The notes beneath the pieces are model-generated. The model did no database searches, was not told the DNA's origin, and saw only the letters and a program-made list of their open reading frames with translations. Made by a program: the position numbers and the translations under genes. Below, piece after piece: positions 21,511 through 33,260 of a stretch of 64,000 nucleotides of DNA. Each line of letters begins with the position of its first letter. Positions within the stretch are counted from its first letter, which is position 1. Where the stretch lies: contig CAXKVV010000276.1 in NCBI GenBank assembly GCA_964058805.1, forward strand, positions 1 to 64,000, written 5' to 3'. The DNA is from Schoenoplectus triqueter. Lineage: Eukaryota; Streptophyta; Magnoliopsida; Poales; Cyperaceae.

Positions 21511-24047
21511 ATATACTTCTAGAAGGATGATTATGGTAAAATAAAAAAGAGAAATTGCAGAGAACCGCACTTTTTGTGTAAAAAGTTGAAAGCTACACTA
21601 TTCATTTTGTCGGAGGTTCTTGAACCCATTACATTGTATTATTGGGCATCAATTATTGGTTACAACTTTCATAATTCATATAGGACAAGAGGTGCACTCC
21701 TTGTTTTGATTCATCTGTGAGAAGGTAAGTTTGTAAGTGGGGCATGAAATTCCATATAAATATTATACTTCTGTGAATACGAAGTAAATTATATTATAAA
21801 CAGGGCATATATGTGTATCTACGTGTCAGCTAATTTTTTAGATTTTGAAAAAAAAATATTTTTAAACTAAAATTTTGTTAATTTTATTCGGAATCTAATT
21901 TTCAATATCTTTAATTTATTAGGTAAGAAACTATTTAAATTGTTGACTTTTTTATTTAATATTTCATTAGCTAATGAGTTTTAACTTGATAAGCTATTGC
22001 AAAGTCCTGTATCTATTCCTAATTATAAATTAATTATAAGAAATATTGATGAGTCAATGTGGTTAACTTTTGTTTCAAATCAGGATCTGGAAGCAACTGC
22101 ATGGCCCCACCCCCCTTCAACAATCCGACGAAATCTGGTTGAATTTTTTTTTTACAAACTGACAGCTGCTGTTAGTATGAAAACAAATTCTGGTTGATAA
22201 ATGATAATGGTGCAAATATCTATGCCTATGTAGCTTGAGGTAAGTAAAAATTGTGGAAAAATGAACTCGTTATATATACTTTTTTAGTTAAATTAGTACA
22301 TTTATAACGAAGAGAGAAAGAAAAAGAGGAAGAAAAATTGAAATTTATTTTTTGACATATAATATAATTAGAACTGTCAATTCCGATAAGATGTTGATTC
22401 GATTCACTTGATTTTTTTAAATACGTATCAATTGAGATGAAATGGTATAAGTATAAGAAGGGAATTATCAACTTCTCAATTATATTACCCGGATTGGGTC
22501 GGTTATTGACCCATTCGTAGTCTAAAGGTTCAATTCATTTTGAGTTGGGTTGAATCCATATTACAAAATAATAAAACACTACTGATCCCTACCCTATCAA
22601 TTAATTGACACCTCAAGATATAATTCTTCAAACCATTAAAAAATATAACTAATTAGTCTAAACAATGTCGGAGAAAGTGGGCCCCATCAGTCGCTGTGAA
22701 ATATGGCCCCATCATTTTGAGTGTTGTAAAAAGAATATTATTTTTTGTAAATTTAGGTTAAGTTTTTTTAGTAGGGTTTGAATCTATATTATTTTTTGAG
22801 GTTATTATAGATAGCTATATAATTTGAGTTATAAAATTATTTATAAGTGAGAATTAGTTTTCGTCTAGTAGTAAAAACAACGCTGTGTGTGTGATATCGC
22901 AAATTCAAAACACAGATGTGGGGACTCTATAATATAAAGTTGGATAATTTATACTTTTATTTTTTCCAAAAACTAAATTATTTATAAACAATGAAAAATA
23001 TTAATTTCTTATATTCTTTGAAGAAAAGTGGGTTCAGTGTCTCCACCAATTTCGTTAGATATCATTAAGACAAATTAATACATCATTTAATTTAAGAATA
23101 GAGTTTCAATATCATCACTTTGTGTATCATAAGATGTCATTAACAAATTTTAAAATTTACTACTCAAATTTAGAATCCAAACCATTGATCTTGTAACTAT
23201 TCATGATAGATTTATACTTGTAAAATTTTATAAATTTTGAAGGTCATTTGAACAAGATTAAATGATAATAAAATGTATATATAAAAATTCATTAGTCATA
23301 GTTAACTAAATTTATTTATTTTATTATCATTTGATATAGTATAAAATAATCTCCAAAAATCATCAAATTATACCAGCATAGACCTATCATAAAAATTAAC
23401 TAGATCAACTGTATTGGTTCCAGATTTTAGTATCAAAATTTAAAATATAAATTTACAATGAATTAATAATATTTTATAGTAAACAAAAGTGATAGTATTA
23501 AAATCCTCTTAGTTTTAAAAGTCAACTTTTAATCAATCCAGTTAAAAAGCGAAAAAAAAAAAGGATTTTGTCTGCGGCTGTACGCAGCCATTGCCAAGTG
23601 CCGACACATCATAGGTACAAAATAATAATATTTGTTGGTTGATTGTCCTAGCTGCATCTTATCTGTACTCCATCGCTGTGTGGGGCCTACAGGCATTTGG
23701 TATAGAGTTCCAGATGGGTTCTTGGATTCGATCCGGCTAATTTAAAAAAAATAGTTTTTATCCGTTTCTTAGAAATTTGGTTCGGTTTTTTCTAATGATA
23801 ATGTTCAAATTTCTCAAATAACGGACTTAATTTTTAAAAAACAAAATTTTCTAATCTTAACCTTATCAAATTCGGTCTCTGTCCTCACTCGACTCTTTCC
23901 AGATCATTTTTTTAATATTTAATATTATATATTAATTACACTTAAAAAAATTTAAAAATGAAAAAATAATTAAAAATATCAAAACAAAATAACATAATTT
24001 TATTTTATTATACAAATATAAATTAACATTAAAAATATATATAATCG
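21511..24047. other. Long AT-rich intergenic stretch
   Basis: No credible gene. A diverged piece of the 433-bp hAT MITE family is visible at about 21860-22010. A tRNA-like phrase near 22850-22920 (TCTAGTAGTAAAAA, then GCAAATTCAAAACACAG) may be SINE-derived. The remainder is anonymous AT-rich DNA. Confidence 0.4.
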
Positions 24048-24081
24048 GTATATATATATATATTATATATATATAGAGTCC

Positions 24082-24471
24082 GACTATGGTACTTTGCAAA
24101 GCACAAGAGCGTTGTGTGTTTTGCGTTCTATTTTTAATTTCAAGTTAGAAATGATCGATTTGAACCGTTCAATCTAAATTTCATATTAAAATCTATTAGT
24201 AAACCAAATTTCATATTTTTTAGAATTTTTTTGCTATTTTTTCTGATGATGAGAATATTACTTGATCTGAGAATTCTGATTCATCCAAAAATGATAGTTT
24301 CCCCTATCCAAAAAAATAGCAAATGAATTCCAAAAAATATAAATTTTGGTTTAATAATAGATTTTTAAATGGAGAATAGATTGAGCGATTTGGATCGATC
24401 ATTTCTAACTTAAAATTTATAATAAAGCGCAAAGCACACAATGCTCTTGTGCTTTGCAAAGCACCATAGTG
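24082..24471. mobile_element. Hairpin element family A, copy 1, within (TA)n
   Basis: The left end GACTATGGTACTTTGCAAAG pairs with the right end CTTTGCAAAGCACCATAGTG. Further inverted pairs lie inside (GAAATGATCGATTTGAACCG against CGATTTGGATCGATCATTTC). TA-rich dinucleotide tracts flank both sides (24048-24076 and 24475-24497). It has no coding capacity. Confidence 0.75.
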
Positions 24472-24475
24472 TAAT

Positions 24476-24511
<36 letters not shown>

Positions 24512-24513
<2 letters not shown>

Positions 24514-24850
24514 CTATGGTGCTTCACAAAGCACAAAATCTCTGTACTTCGTCTCGAATTTGAAAGTTCAAATGGGCGATCCATACCGTAAAACATTATC
24601 TTCATATTGAAATATCATTTGAGATCAAATTATATTTTTTTTTTGAATTTTTTGCTATTTTTTAAATGGGTACAAAGTTCTAATGATTTCTATATCATCC
24701 AAAACTAACGATTTTGTACCCATCTAAAAAATAGCAAAAAAATTAAAAAAAATATAAGTTTAACGTTTGGATCGGCCATTTGAACTTTTAAATTCGAGAT
24801 ACAGACACGAAGCATGAGAGATTTTGTACTTCCCGAAACACCATAGCCTC
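24512..24850. mobile_element. Hairpin element family A, copy 2, within (TA)n(GA)n
   Basis: Starts GACTATGGTGCTTCACAAAG and ends with the inverted match GAAACACCATAGC. The inner inverted pair is AAAGTTCAAATGGGCGATCC against GGATCGGCCATTTGAACTTT. (TA)n(GA)n lies immediately left and (TA)n(GA)n immediately right. Confidence 0.75.
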
Positions 24851-24853
24851 ACA

Positions 24854-24898
<45 letters not shown>

Positions 24899-24899
<1 letters not shown>

Positions 24900-25279
24900 T
24901 AAAGATACCGTAAGTTTAAACTCACGGAGGTCTTCTGTGAGCTTAATTCAAAAAATACATCAAAATCATCTCCAAATTTGAATTTATCATCCTCATTAAA
25001 TTTTTTATATGAAAATCTTATGGGATGCAAAAATTTGGAGTGTTTTGAGCTTTTTAAGTCATCGATTTTATTTTTTTAAATGATGTTCAAGTATTGAATA
25101 TATTATTATTTTTTTAGAGCTGATTTTAAAAAATTAAAAATCCTGATTTAAAAAGCTCAAAACACTTCAAATTTTTACATCCTATAAGATTTTCATATAA
25201 AGAATTGAATGAGCATGATAAATTAAAATTTGGAGATGAATTGTTATGCTTTTTGAATTAAGCTCACGGTATCTTTACT
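24899..25279. mobile_element. Hairpin element family B, copy 1, within (GA)n/(TA)n
   Basis: Starts GTAAAGATACCGTAAGTTTA and ends with CACGGTATCTTTAC. A nested inverted pair, CTCACGGAGGTCTTCTGTGAG, sits near the left end. The interior is a long imperfect palindrome (AATTTATCATCCTCATTAAA against TTGAATGAGCATGATAAATT). Dinucleotide tracts flank it on both sides. Confidence 0.75.
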
Positions 25280-25720
25280 CTCTCTCTATATATATATATA
25301 TTAGTGACTTATTAATGAATTTGGGGACTTACCACCATCTTCTTCTAAAAAAAATAAAGATTCAGACTTGTGTCCTGAAAATGCTAAGGCATCTACAAAA
25401 AATATTTTTATAAGTCTAAATTGGGTCTAGTAATCAACGTTATTTTTTCAGTTCTTACTCTCAAATCTAAGATTTTGCATACGAATTTTGATTTGGTCAA
25501 GTCCTACACAAGTTTAAGTATTTTTCAACTACCTAAACAAATAATTCATTATCTAATTTATTAATTCATATACAAATAAATTACAAACTCAAATCAAAGC
25601 AAAATTATTGTTGAAATATCAATCCTAATTCAAATTAAACCTATATAAGCATCAACTACACGCCATAAACTCTAGAAGATAGTGAGTTTAGTCTTCCATG
25701 AGACAATATATAATAGGGAG
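25280..25720. other. Intergenic, no gene seen
   Basis: A short (TC)n(TA)n tract at 25278-25303 is followed by AT-rich sequence without a gene. Confidence 0.4.
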
Positions 25721-26309
25721 CTATGTTGCACGGATGTAGGTGCGGTGATACGGTGACACGGTGATTTCAAAAATTCAGAATACGGATATGGCGATATATA
25801 TATATATATATATTTAAAAAAATAAAAGTAAAATAAAATATTATATGAATCAAGAAAATATAATGCATTAGTCTTTAGTTGTGTGTTTACTGGATACATA
25901 GTAATGAATTTGAAATTTTATTCATTATCATTAATAATTTAGATTTTGTATGTATATGTTTGAAAGTCAGAATAATCACAGAGGATGGAATGGTGTAGTG
26001 GTCCGAATGATGAAAGCACTCAACTTTCATCGAATTTTGCTGAGTTATCTTCAGATCAATTATGCATAGGTGTGGATCCACTGTGGCACAGATGCGAGAT
26101 GGCTCATCTTGGTATCAGACCGTATCAGAAATGCACCCGATGTGTATTAGGGCGTATCTTGTTTGAATTTGATGGTCAAATTGATTAAAATAATCAGATA
26201 CGACAAGTGGTGCATCCGATACATATCTATATTGTATCCGATGCGCACTCATATCGAGCACGTATTCGATACATATTCATTTAGTTAGTAGAGTATCCGA
26301 GTAACATAG
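25721..26309. mobile_element. hAT-type element, CTATGTTGC family
   Basis: The left end CTATGTTGCACGGATG pairs with the right end CATCCGAGTAACATAG-like sequence (26294-26309). The flanking 8-mers ATAGGGAG (25713-25720) and ATAGAAAG (26310-26317) agree at 6 of 8 positions, as expected of an aged 8-bp hAT duplication. Subterminal GTGATACGGTGACACGG and GCATCCGATACATATC repeats are present. The 67-codon ORF inside has no known domain. Confidence 0.65.
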
Positions 26310-26317
26310 ATAGAAAG

Positions 26318-27138
26318 TAAAGCAAATAACAGTATCTAGAGAGAGACAGAATAAGAGAAGAGAGTTTGAGAAAAAAAAGTTAAAATTTGTCTAAATTCTG
26401 AAATGCCTCCCTTTTAAAATGTTCTCTTTCTTAAATAAGTTTTTATGTTGTATTCTTCAAATAAATGTGTTTTTTTTTATCAAAATGAGCTTAAAAATGC
26501 TGAATTTTTTTAAGAGAAACTTCTAAAAAGTAAAATAATCATCAAAGGTCGTACTAAAAACTATTCTGGAGGGACCGCACGTGATTCACACAGTCTAGAC
26601 TATTTGTTTCAGAAAGGCATGCCTTGTATGAAAGGTGTTGAACTTTATATTTTTAACGTTTCTTATTTGTTCTTACTCCAAACTACGTCCAATTTGTTAT
26701 GTTTCTTCATTTTTGCATTAAAACAACAAATTTTTATACAGTAACTTGATATTGAATTCAAATTAATTAAGTATTTTGTTTTTAATCATACAACAATCCT
26801 ACATAAAGGTATACAAAATCGACACTTATAATTAGGATCACCTATTCGCCTGTCCAAATTAAACACCACATCACAAAAGCAACAAAAATGAATAGTGTCT
26901 TAACAATTAATCAGCACTCTGAAATTTGTTTTACTTTAATACTTGATAAAATCAGATTTGTGAATTACTGGTTAATTTATCATTAAAGCGTAAGCAATGT
27001 TTACTATTAGTGACGTTGTTATTGTTAATTTAAAAAAAGATTTTTCTAAAATTACAAAATTGCAAACAATGTATATTCCATCACTTAACATGTTCATTTT
27101 GAAAGCGAAGCCTTTGATATGTAGGAGATGAAAAACAT
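26318..27138. other. Intergenic, no gene seen
   Basis: AT-rich sequence between two transposons, with no credible coding frame. Confidence 0.4.
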
Positions 27139-27141
27139 TAA

Positions 27142-27280
27142 GGGTCTGTTCAGACCTTGCCTACGTCCGTGGGAAAAAATAAATTTGCTCTGATCAAAAT
27201 TTTTTTAATCCACACGCACAGTAAAAAACAGTTAAATTCTCTCATCCAATCCCGTGCGTGGGGAGGGTCTGAACAAGCCC
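27142..27280. mobile_element. Harbinger/Tourist-type MITE
   Basis: The 139-bp element starts GGGTCTGTTCAGACC and ends GGGTCTGAACAAGCCC, with subterminal CCGTGGG/CCCGTG pairs. The 3-bp duplication TAA at 27139-27141 and 27281-27283 is perfect. A TAA target and GGG/CCC ends are typical of PIF/Harbinger MITEs. Confidence 0.85.
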
Positions 27281-27283
27281 TAA

Positions 27284-28210
27284 GGTTATGTTCATTTGCT
27301 CCCGTGACATGAGTAAATCCACTATTTACATGGAAAAAAAAATTCAGCGCGACTGAATTATTTTTTTCTCATACAAACAGTTAGAGTTTTTTTGCCGCTT
27401 GGTGGAATATTAAAAAGTTGGAATAGAATAGTTATTCCGACGAATTAATTTGTCAAACGAATTTTAGACTAAGTAGAAGAACGTGGAAGAATGCTAATTC
27501 AATATATTAAGTTATAGGTGATGTACCGGATTAGCTCTCGTCAAAATAATGATTATTGTTTGATTATGTTATATTATATTATAATTATGATTTATTATTA
27601 TATTAATATTATGATGATGATTATTTATTATTATTATATATTATTATTATTATATTAACATCACTTTTAGTATTATTATATAATTAATTTTATTATTATA
27701 TGTTATGATTATAGCTATGATTATATTATAATTATTCATTATTATCATTATTATATTATATTATGATTATAGTTATATTATTATTATTATTATTATTATA
27801 ATTATGATTATTTATTATTATGATTATGATTATAGTTATAATTTATTATTATTATATTATATTTATGTTTATATTTCTATTATATTATTATGATTACAAC
27901 TATGAATATTATTATTTATTATGATTATGATTATGGATTATGATCATTATTTTATTGTTATTATTATATTATCATTATTCTTACTCTTATTATTACTTTA
28001 CTATCATCATCATCATCATCATCATCATCATTATTAGTATCATAATTATCCATATTTTAACTATTCTTATTAACAATTACCAAACAATATTTTCGCTCTT
28101 CCGAATAGTCAATAATACCACTATTCTAAAAATACACTATTCTATCACTCTTTCAAAATTATCATTATTCCAAAGTTATTCCTTAATATGCCAAATAAAC
28201 CCTAAATTTA
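27284..28210. repeat. Transposon-like segment filled by a (TAT)n/(ATT)n tract
   Basis: Bases 27530-28060 are a degenerate ATT/TAT trinucleotide tract ending in (CAT)n near 28003-28030. It is enclosed by GGTTATGTTCATTTG (27284) and ATGCCAAATAAACCC (28188-28203), which are roughly inverted, and by GGAATAGAATAG and CTATTCTATC pairs. This suggests a MITE whose centre expanded. The 113-codon ORF within it is an artefact of the repeat. Confidence 0.6.
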
Positions 28211-28270
28211 TTCACATCACAGGGAGAAATCAGAAGGGACTTCAAGAAGGTCGCAACCAATCACTACAAC

Positions 28271-28647
28271 CATTGTTTTAAAGTACGGCCGCATATGTGG
28301 TCCGCTTATGCTTATGCGGTGTGATGCCGCATGCATAAGAGTATGCATCCACATATTCAATAATGCTTATTATTTTTTAAATATTTATCATATGAAGTCT
28401 ATAAAATTAATTATATTATATTTTTTATGTAAAATATTCAAAATTATATTAATATCTTATTCTATTTTCTTATTTACATTAAAATTCTTCAAAAATAAAT
28501 GATCGATTTAAATATTGTAAAAAAAAATTTAGAATATATATCCGCATATGTAATCTGCATGTTGAATCGCATATACATCCGCATGTCGCATATGCGCTAT
28601 GCAGTGATGAACCGCACATATATTGAAATTCATATTTTAAAACGTTG
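28271..28647. mobile_element. hAT-type MITE, TTTTAAA-GCGG family, copy 1
   Basis: The perfect 8-bp duplication ACTACAAC lies at 28263-28270 and 28648-28655. The left end CATTGTTTTAAAGTACGGCC pairs with the right end CATATTTTAAAACGTTG. The subterminal CCGCATATG and GCGCTATGC words repeat in both orientations. It is 377 bp with no coding capacity. Confidence 0.8.
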
Positions 28648-28655
28648 ACTACAAC

Positions 28656-29772
28656 AGGTACAACGTTTTCAAAGCCAAACAAAAAAGATAATTAGACACC
28701 ACTTGACTGTTGACACGTGTCCGACACGTGTGCTTTTATGTTTCTAACAAATTTCAAACGCTCTAGGATTATATTTCTGTATTTTTCTAAGCCTCATTCT
28801 GTTAATATTATGGACAAAAATTGTTTAGTTAAATTTCTACATTGCACATTAGGTATATATCTTTTCCAAGTAATTTTCAATTATGTCAGCAAAAAAAAAA
28901 AGAATTAATCTCCCTTCAAAAGAAGGAGCTGAAGGCGAGAAAGAAAAGTACAACATTACTAACATAAAAAATTAAACATCCATTTATATTTACAAAGATC
29001 AATCTATACTAATGAAATAAAATAAGCAACATCTTGACGAGGCTCCATACCGAAATGGGGGAAGAGAAAAAGAAAGAAATCATAATTACAAACTGAGTCG
29101 ATATGTGGGATAATACATCGGGACATGAATCAAAACATGACTCTTGGAGTTGCAACCAATCAATCCATCAGTCTCATGCTCTCATTGATGCCATGAAGGG
29201 TTGTTTAGTTTGGTAGTGTCAAATGTGATATGTTTCTCTCTGCATTCATTGCTACAGAAGGCGCGCTCTCCCCTGCAGCTTATTGAAGTCAGCAAATATC
29301 AATAGGAGATAAATATTCTTTTTTTTTTTTCCCAATTTTGGACTTAGTTGAAAGAAACACACATAACATAAAGAAGTGATCTACCTTCAGTTTCTACATC
29401 CATTTATCTATCTATTCTTTTCTTTTTTATGTTTGGTTGAATTTAATCTCTATTTGTTTTTGCATTTTCTAGAAGGCTCATCATCGTTTTCCTTCCATTA
29501 ATTTTACATTGTTTTCATCTTTGAAATGGAACAAAGAAAAAAAGGTTGAAGAAGAAAAAGACCAGGAAGTTGATTGGAACTAGCTTAATTAAAATGCGCC
29601 ATTCCATGATTTTTGTTCACCGAGCATGATGATTAATAAATTTCAATAATTATATTTTTCGGTCAGGACTACATACATTATTAATTATTACTACTGTATT
29701 AACATCTTATTATAATTAGTTTAAAGGTACACTGTTCTCTGCAAAAACATGAAATTGCATATATGGAGTTGT
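28656..29772. other. Intergenic, no gene seen
   Basis: AT-rich spacer without a credible gene. Confidence 0.4.
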
Positions 29773-29867
29773 CAAAACAACAAAACAAAATTTGCTATTA
29801 TTCTTAATTGTCCAATAATAGAATCTTACTTTTAAATCTATAAAAATGTAAAAAAATAAAAATAGAA

Positions 29868-29904
<37 letters not shown>

Positions 29905-29905
<1 letters not shown>

Positions 29906-30068
29906 TAAAGATACCGTGAGCTTAACTCAAAAAGTATATCAAATCATTTCCAAAGTTTAATTTATCATCCTCATTAAATTTTTTATATGAAAATTTTATG
30001 GGTTGTAAAAATTTAGAGTGTTTTGAGATTTTTAAGTCACTATTTTTAATTTTCACGGTATCTTTACT
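29905..30068. mobile_element. Hairpin element family B, short copy
   Basis: GTAAAGATACCGTGAGCTTA at the left and TTTTCACGGTATCTTTAC at the right. At 164 bp it has lost most of one hairpin arm compared with 24899-25279. It has (TA)n(GA)n on the left and (TA)n(GA)n on the right. Confidence 0.7.
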
Positions 30069-30108
30069 ATATATATATAGAGAGAGAGAGAGAGTGTGTG
30101 TGTGTATT

Positions 30109-30512
30109 TGGCTACGGTGATTCCAAAAGCACTTCGGTCAAGTGCTTATTCCTCGAATTTTAAAATTCCGCGTCCGAAATTTTAATTTAAATAGCTCAAA
30201 AAATTATTCATATCATAATCTTATAAATTATCAATTTTCATCACGTTCGGAGTTAGTTTACTATACTTAATGATTTTTCAAATATAGCAAAATTTGACCT
30301 ACAAAAATTGGCATTTTTAATTATTTTTAGAGCCATCTTTCAAAAATTATTTAGCATAGTAAACTAACTCCAAATTTGATGAAAATTGATAATCTATAAA
30401 ATTATGATATGAAGAATCTTTTGAGATATTTAATTGAAATTTGAAGCATAGAATTTTGAAATTTGAGCCGTAAGTATTTCAACTCGAAATGCTTATGGAA
30501 TCACTGTAGCCA
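30109..30512. mobile_element. Hairpin element family C, within (GA)n(GT)n/(TA)n
   Basis: The left end TGGCTACGGTGATTCCAAAA pairs with the right end TGGAATCACTGTAGCCA. The inner pair is AATTATCAATTTTCATCA against TGATGAAAATTGATAATC. Sequence differs from families A and B but the layout and the microsatellite setting are the same. Confidence 0.7.
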
Positions 30513-30540
30513 GTCCATATATATATATATATATATATAT

Positions 30541-30941
30541 AGTAAATATACCATGAGCTTAAGCTCACGGAGGCCTTCCGTGAGCTTAACTCAAAAAAAT
30601 ATCAAATCATCCCTAAATTTTAATTTATCATTCTCAATAAATTCTTTATATGAAAATCTCATGGGATGCAAAACTTTGGAGCGTTTGGAGCTTTTTAAGT
30701 CGTGATTTTTAATTTTTGAAAATTAGCTCTAAAAATAATAATAAAATATTTAATATTTGAACATCATTTTAGAAAATAAAAAACGGTTGGGTTAAAAAGC
30801 TCAAAACACTCCAAATTTTTGCATCCCACAAAATTTTCATATAAATAATTTAATGAGCATGATAAATTAAAATTTGAAGATGATTTAATTTATTTTTTGA
30901 GTTAAGCTCACGAAAGGCCTCCGTGAGCCTCATGGTATCTT

Positions 30942-30945
<4 letters not shown>
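30541..30945. mobile_element. Hairpin element family B, full-length copy
   Basis: AGTAAATATACCATGAGCTT at the left and CATGGTATCTTTACT at the right, with nested CTCACGGAGGCCTTCCGTGAG at the left and CTCACGAAAGGCCTCCGTGAG at the right. A long (TA)n tract follows at 30944-30981 and another precedes at 30517-30541. Confidence 0.75.
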
Positions 30946-30983
<38 letters not shown>

Positions 30984-31282
30984 TTGTAGATGGATAATCT
31001 ATCAAATTTCATGTAATTTTATTAATATTTCATAGTCAATCAAATACCGTTAAATTTAAATTGTTGCAAACACTAATGAAAAACCGTTAAATTTGATAAT
31101 TTTTGATGAACTAACAAACATTAATGAAATTATGTGAAATTTAACAAACTATCAATTTACAAGTATAAAATATATCTATAATTTTTTTTATTTTAAAGAT
31201 TTTTTAATATTTTTTTTAGATTTAAAAAGTAAAATTTTATTATTGGACAAAAATAATAGCAAGATTTGGTTCCCAAAACAAC

Positions 31283-32175
31283 ATCAGCACTGAAGGCTAT
31301 TATCATTAATTTTTCTGAGTTATGACACTAGATTAAGTTAGAAGGGCGTATAAGAAATTTAAACACTCGAGTACACTGCATATGGAAGTAGTTAGGCTAT
31401 GTATTCTATAGCCGTAGGAAAAAATAATTAAAAAGATAGTAAGAAATACTGTAGATATTATTGCAAATTGAAAAATAACTTCAAGAAAATAATGACAGAC
31501 TTCAGTTTTTCTCATAAAACGCTGAAGAAAAAGGAAAAATGTATATATATATACCTCTATTAGATGTTATGGAGTGTATGTAAATTACTTTCTCCAATTA
31601 AGTACAAAATGTTTTTTATTACTAGTATTTTGTCCGTGCGTTGCTAAAGTGACATCTTTTAAAAATATAAAAATTCATATCTTCATGTGAAAAAGAAAGA
31701 AAATAAAAATAAAAATAATTTAATATTTAATGTAAATTTCAATCATGAATATATAATTAACGTAAAATAAATATAGAATAGATAGAAAAATTGACATTCA
31801 AAATTTAAGAAAAGTTAAAATTAATAATTAATGATAATCTAGGAGAAAAAAATAAAGTAGAATAATTGTACTCATAATTGTAGCATGTCATGTAATAATC
31901 AAATTTGCGAGAAAATTATAATTTAATACAAATTATGACAGAGATACTAACATTATTTGACAAATAACTCAATCTGATGATTGATATTATCCCCAGACAT
32001 TCAATAAAAAATGTAAATTATTGTAGAATTAAAGTATTTATTTGCTTAATAAGTAGTGCTTAAAAAGAAGTAGAGATATAAAAATATATCACATCAATCA
32101 AATTAAATTTTGCAGGTTTTCATTAAAAATATATCTCATGAGTAAAGAATATTTCAATCATATAGATAAAGCTTT
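31283..32175. other. Intergenic, no gene seen
   Basis: AT-rich, with no coding frame that I can support. Confidence 0.4.
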
Positions 32176-32591
32176 TTATTTTGGTGGTAGATCGATCATT
32201 AGATAATATCGCATGCAGTTCACTGAACTTAAGGATTATAAATATAGCTGTCTATAATAAAACAGTAGTTAAGAATTATTTAGTAATTAAACTGAGACCT
32301 GTAGATATAGATATCACGCTCCGAGCCGAGCGAACGCCTGCAAACCCCGCAATAATGCAAAAAATCAAGGGGCTTAGGGATTTCTTCTTCGTTGGAATAG
32401 GAATAGGAATAGAAATAGGTGTTGGTTTCCTCAAGTGACACATTCTTTCCGGTCTTAGAGTTAGAGGCCCCTTCATCTGCTTTAAGCTTACTATTTTCAT
32501 GGATGATTTCACAACTCATATCTCTTCTGCTTGTTGTTCGGGCAATATTAGCAGCCGGTCTCGGCCTCTTGCGAAAAAGATTTTCCGACAT
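32176..32591 (-). CDS. FLZ (FCS-like zinc finger, DUF581) protein, possibly decaying
   Basis: Exon 1 (32299-32591, 97 codons plus 2 nt) starts MSENLFRKRPRPA. It carries an acidic Tyr/Ser stretch (SYSYSNEEE) and then LDFLHYCGVCRRSLGSERDI (about residues 73-92), the first half of an FLZ domain. In that family CxxC is followed by L, G and D-IYMYR. The exon ends at the usual FLZ intron position after DIYIY, with donor AG/GTCTCA. A candidate exon 2 (32176-32227), after the acceptor TTAAG, keeps the frame and gives SVNCMRYYLMIDLPPK and a stop, for 115 residues in total. This exon recalls the FCSxxCR half of the domain but lacks its first Cys and the preceding GD segment. Either the acceptor is wrong or the second half is degraded. 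FLZ proteins are plant adaptors that bind SnRK1 kinase. Confidence 0.6.
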
Positions 32592-32903
32592 ATGTAGCTT
32601 TTCTCTTAATTTTTTTTTTTGGAGGGAAACCGAACAAGGAGAAGAACCCTAGTTATTCGTCTCTGTGGAGAGAGGCTTGTTTAATTAATAACTGAAGGTA
32701 GCGTGTCACTGTGCTGGTATAGAATTATCCCTGTCATGATAGAGGAACAGTGCAAAAACTAATGATAGGTTCTGTGTTTTTTTCATGAGGAGGATTTCGA
32801 GATCATTAATTTTATGGGCCGAGAATGATTAGAAAATAAAGGGGATTATTAACTAAATCAGAACTTTTGTAAGCCATGCAAAATATGGGTGGGGATCAGC
32901 TCA

Positions 32904-33260
32904 CAATGGGTTATTTTGACAATTTTAATAATGAATTTTTAAATAAATATTATTTTTTTCTAAAAAATATAATTTAATACTATCTCTTTTACTTATAGGT
33001 TGATGATGATTTAAATTTTATGTAATTTCATTATCGTTTGATACTCCATCAAGGACCATCAATTTTTTTTATAATTTGCAACAGTTATAATTTGGCGGTC
33101 TTTGATGGACTATCAAACGAAAATAAAATTGCATGAAATTTGAATCACCATCAATATATAAGTAGAACATATTCAGAAGGTTTTTTTTTAAGATTTTTTC
33201 ATATTTATTTAAAAATTCATTGTCAAAATTATCAAGATAACCATAGTCAAGTAATCCCTT
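32904..33260. mobile_element. Hairpin MITE (TTGACAAT family), copy 1
   Basis: AATGGGTTATTTTGACAATT at the left pairs with ATTGTCAAAATTATCAAGAT at the right. Inside are the characteristic TTTCATTATCGTTTGATACT and CTATCAAACGAAAATAAAAT arms. Other copies are at 41850-42215 and 42227-42510. Confidence 0.65.

Larger units (their letters stand above)
29782..31273. mobile_element. Mutator-type MITE enlarged by nested insertions
   Basis: The 9-bp duplication CAAAACAAC at 29773-29781 and 31274-31282 is perfect. The ends AAAACAAAATTTGCTATTAT and ATAATAGCAAGATTTGGTTC are inverted partners and extend through TTGTCCAATAATAGAATCTT. The outer element and its inner AAATTTAAATTGTTGCAAAC / CCGTTAAATTTGATAATTTT region resemble the MITE at 171-571. 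Inside lie three hairpin elements (family B at 29905-30068, family C at 30109-30512, family B at 30541-30945) separated by (TA)n/(GA)n. Confidence 0.8.

Noticed and set aside
27940..28281. 113-codon ORF on the plus strand
   Set aside because: It is translated from the (ATT)n/(CAT)n tract, with Ile/Tyr/Ser homopolymer and no domain.
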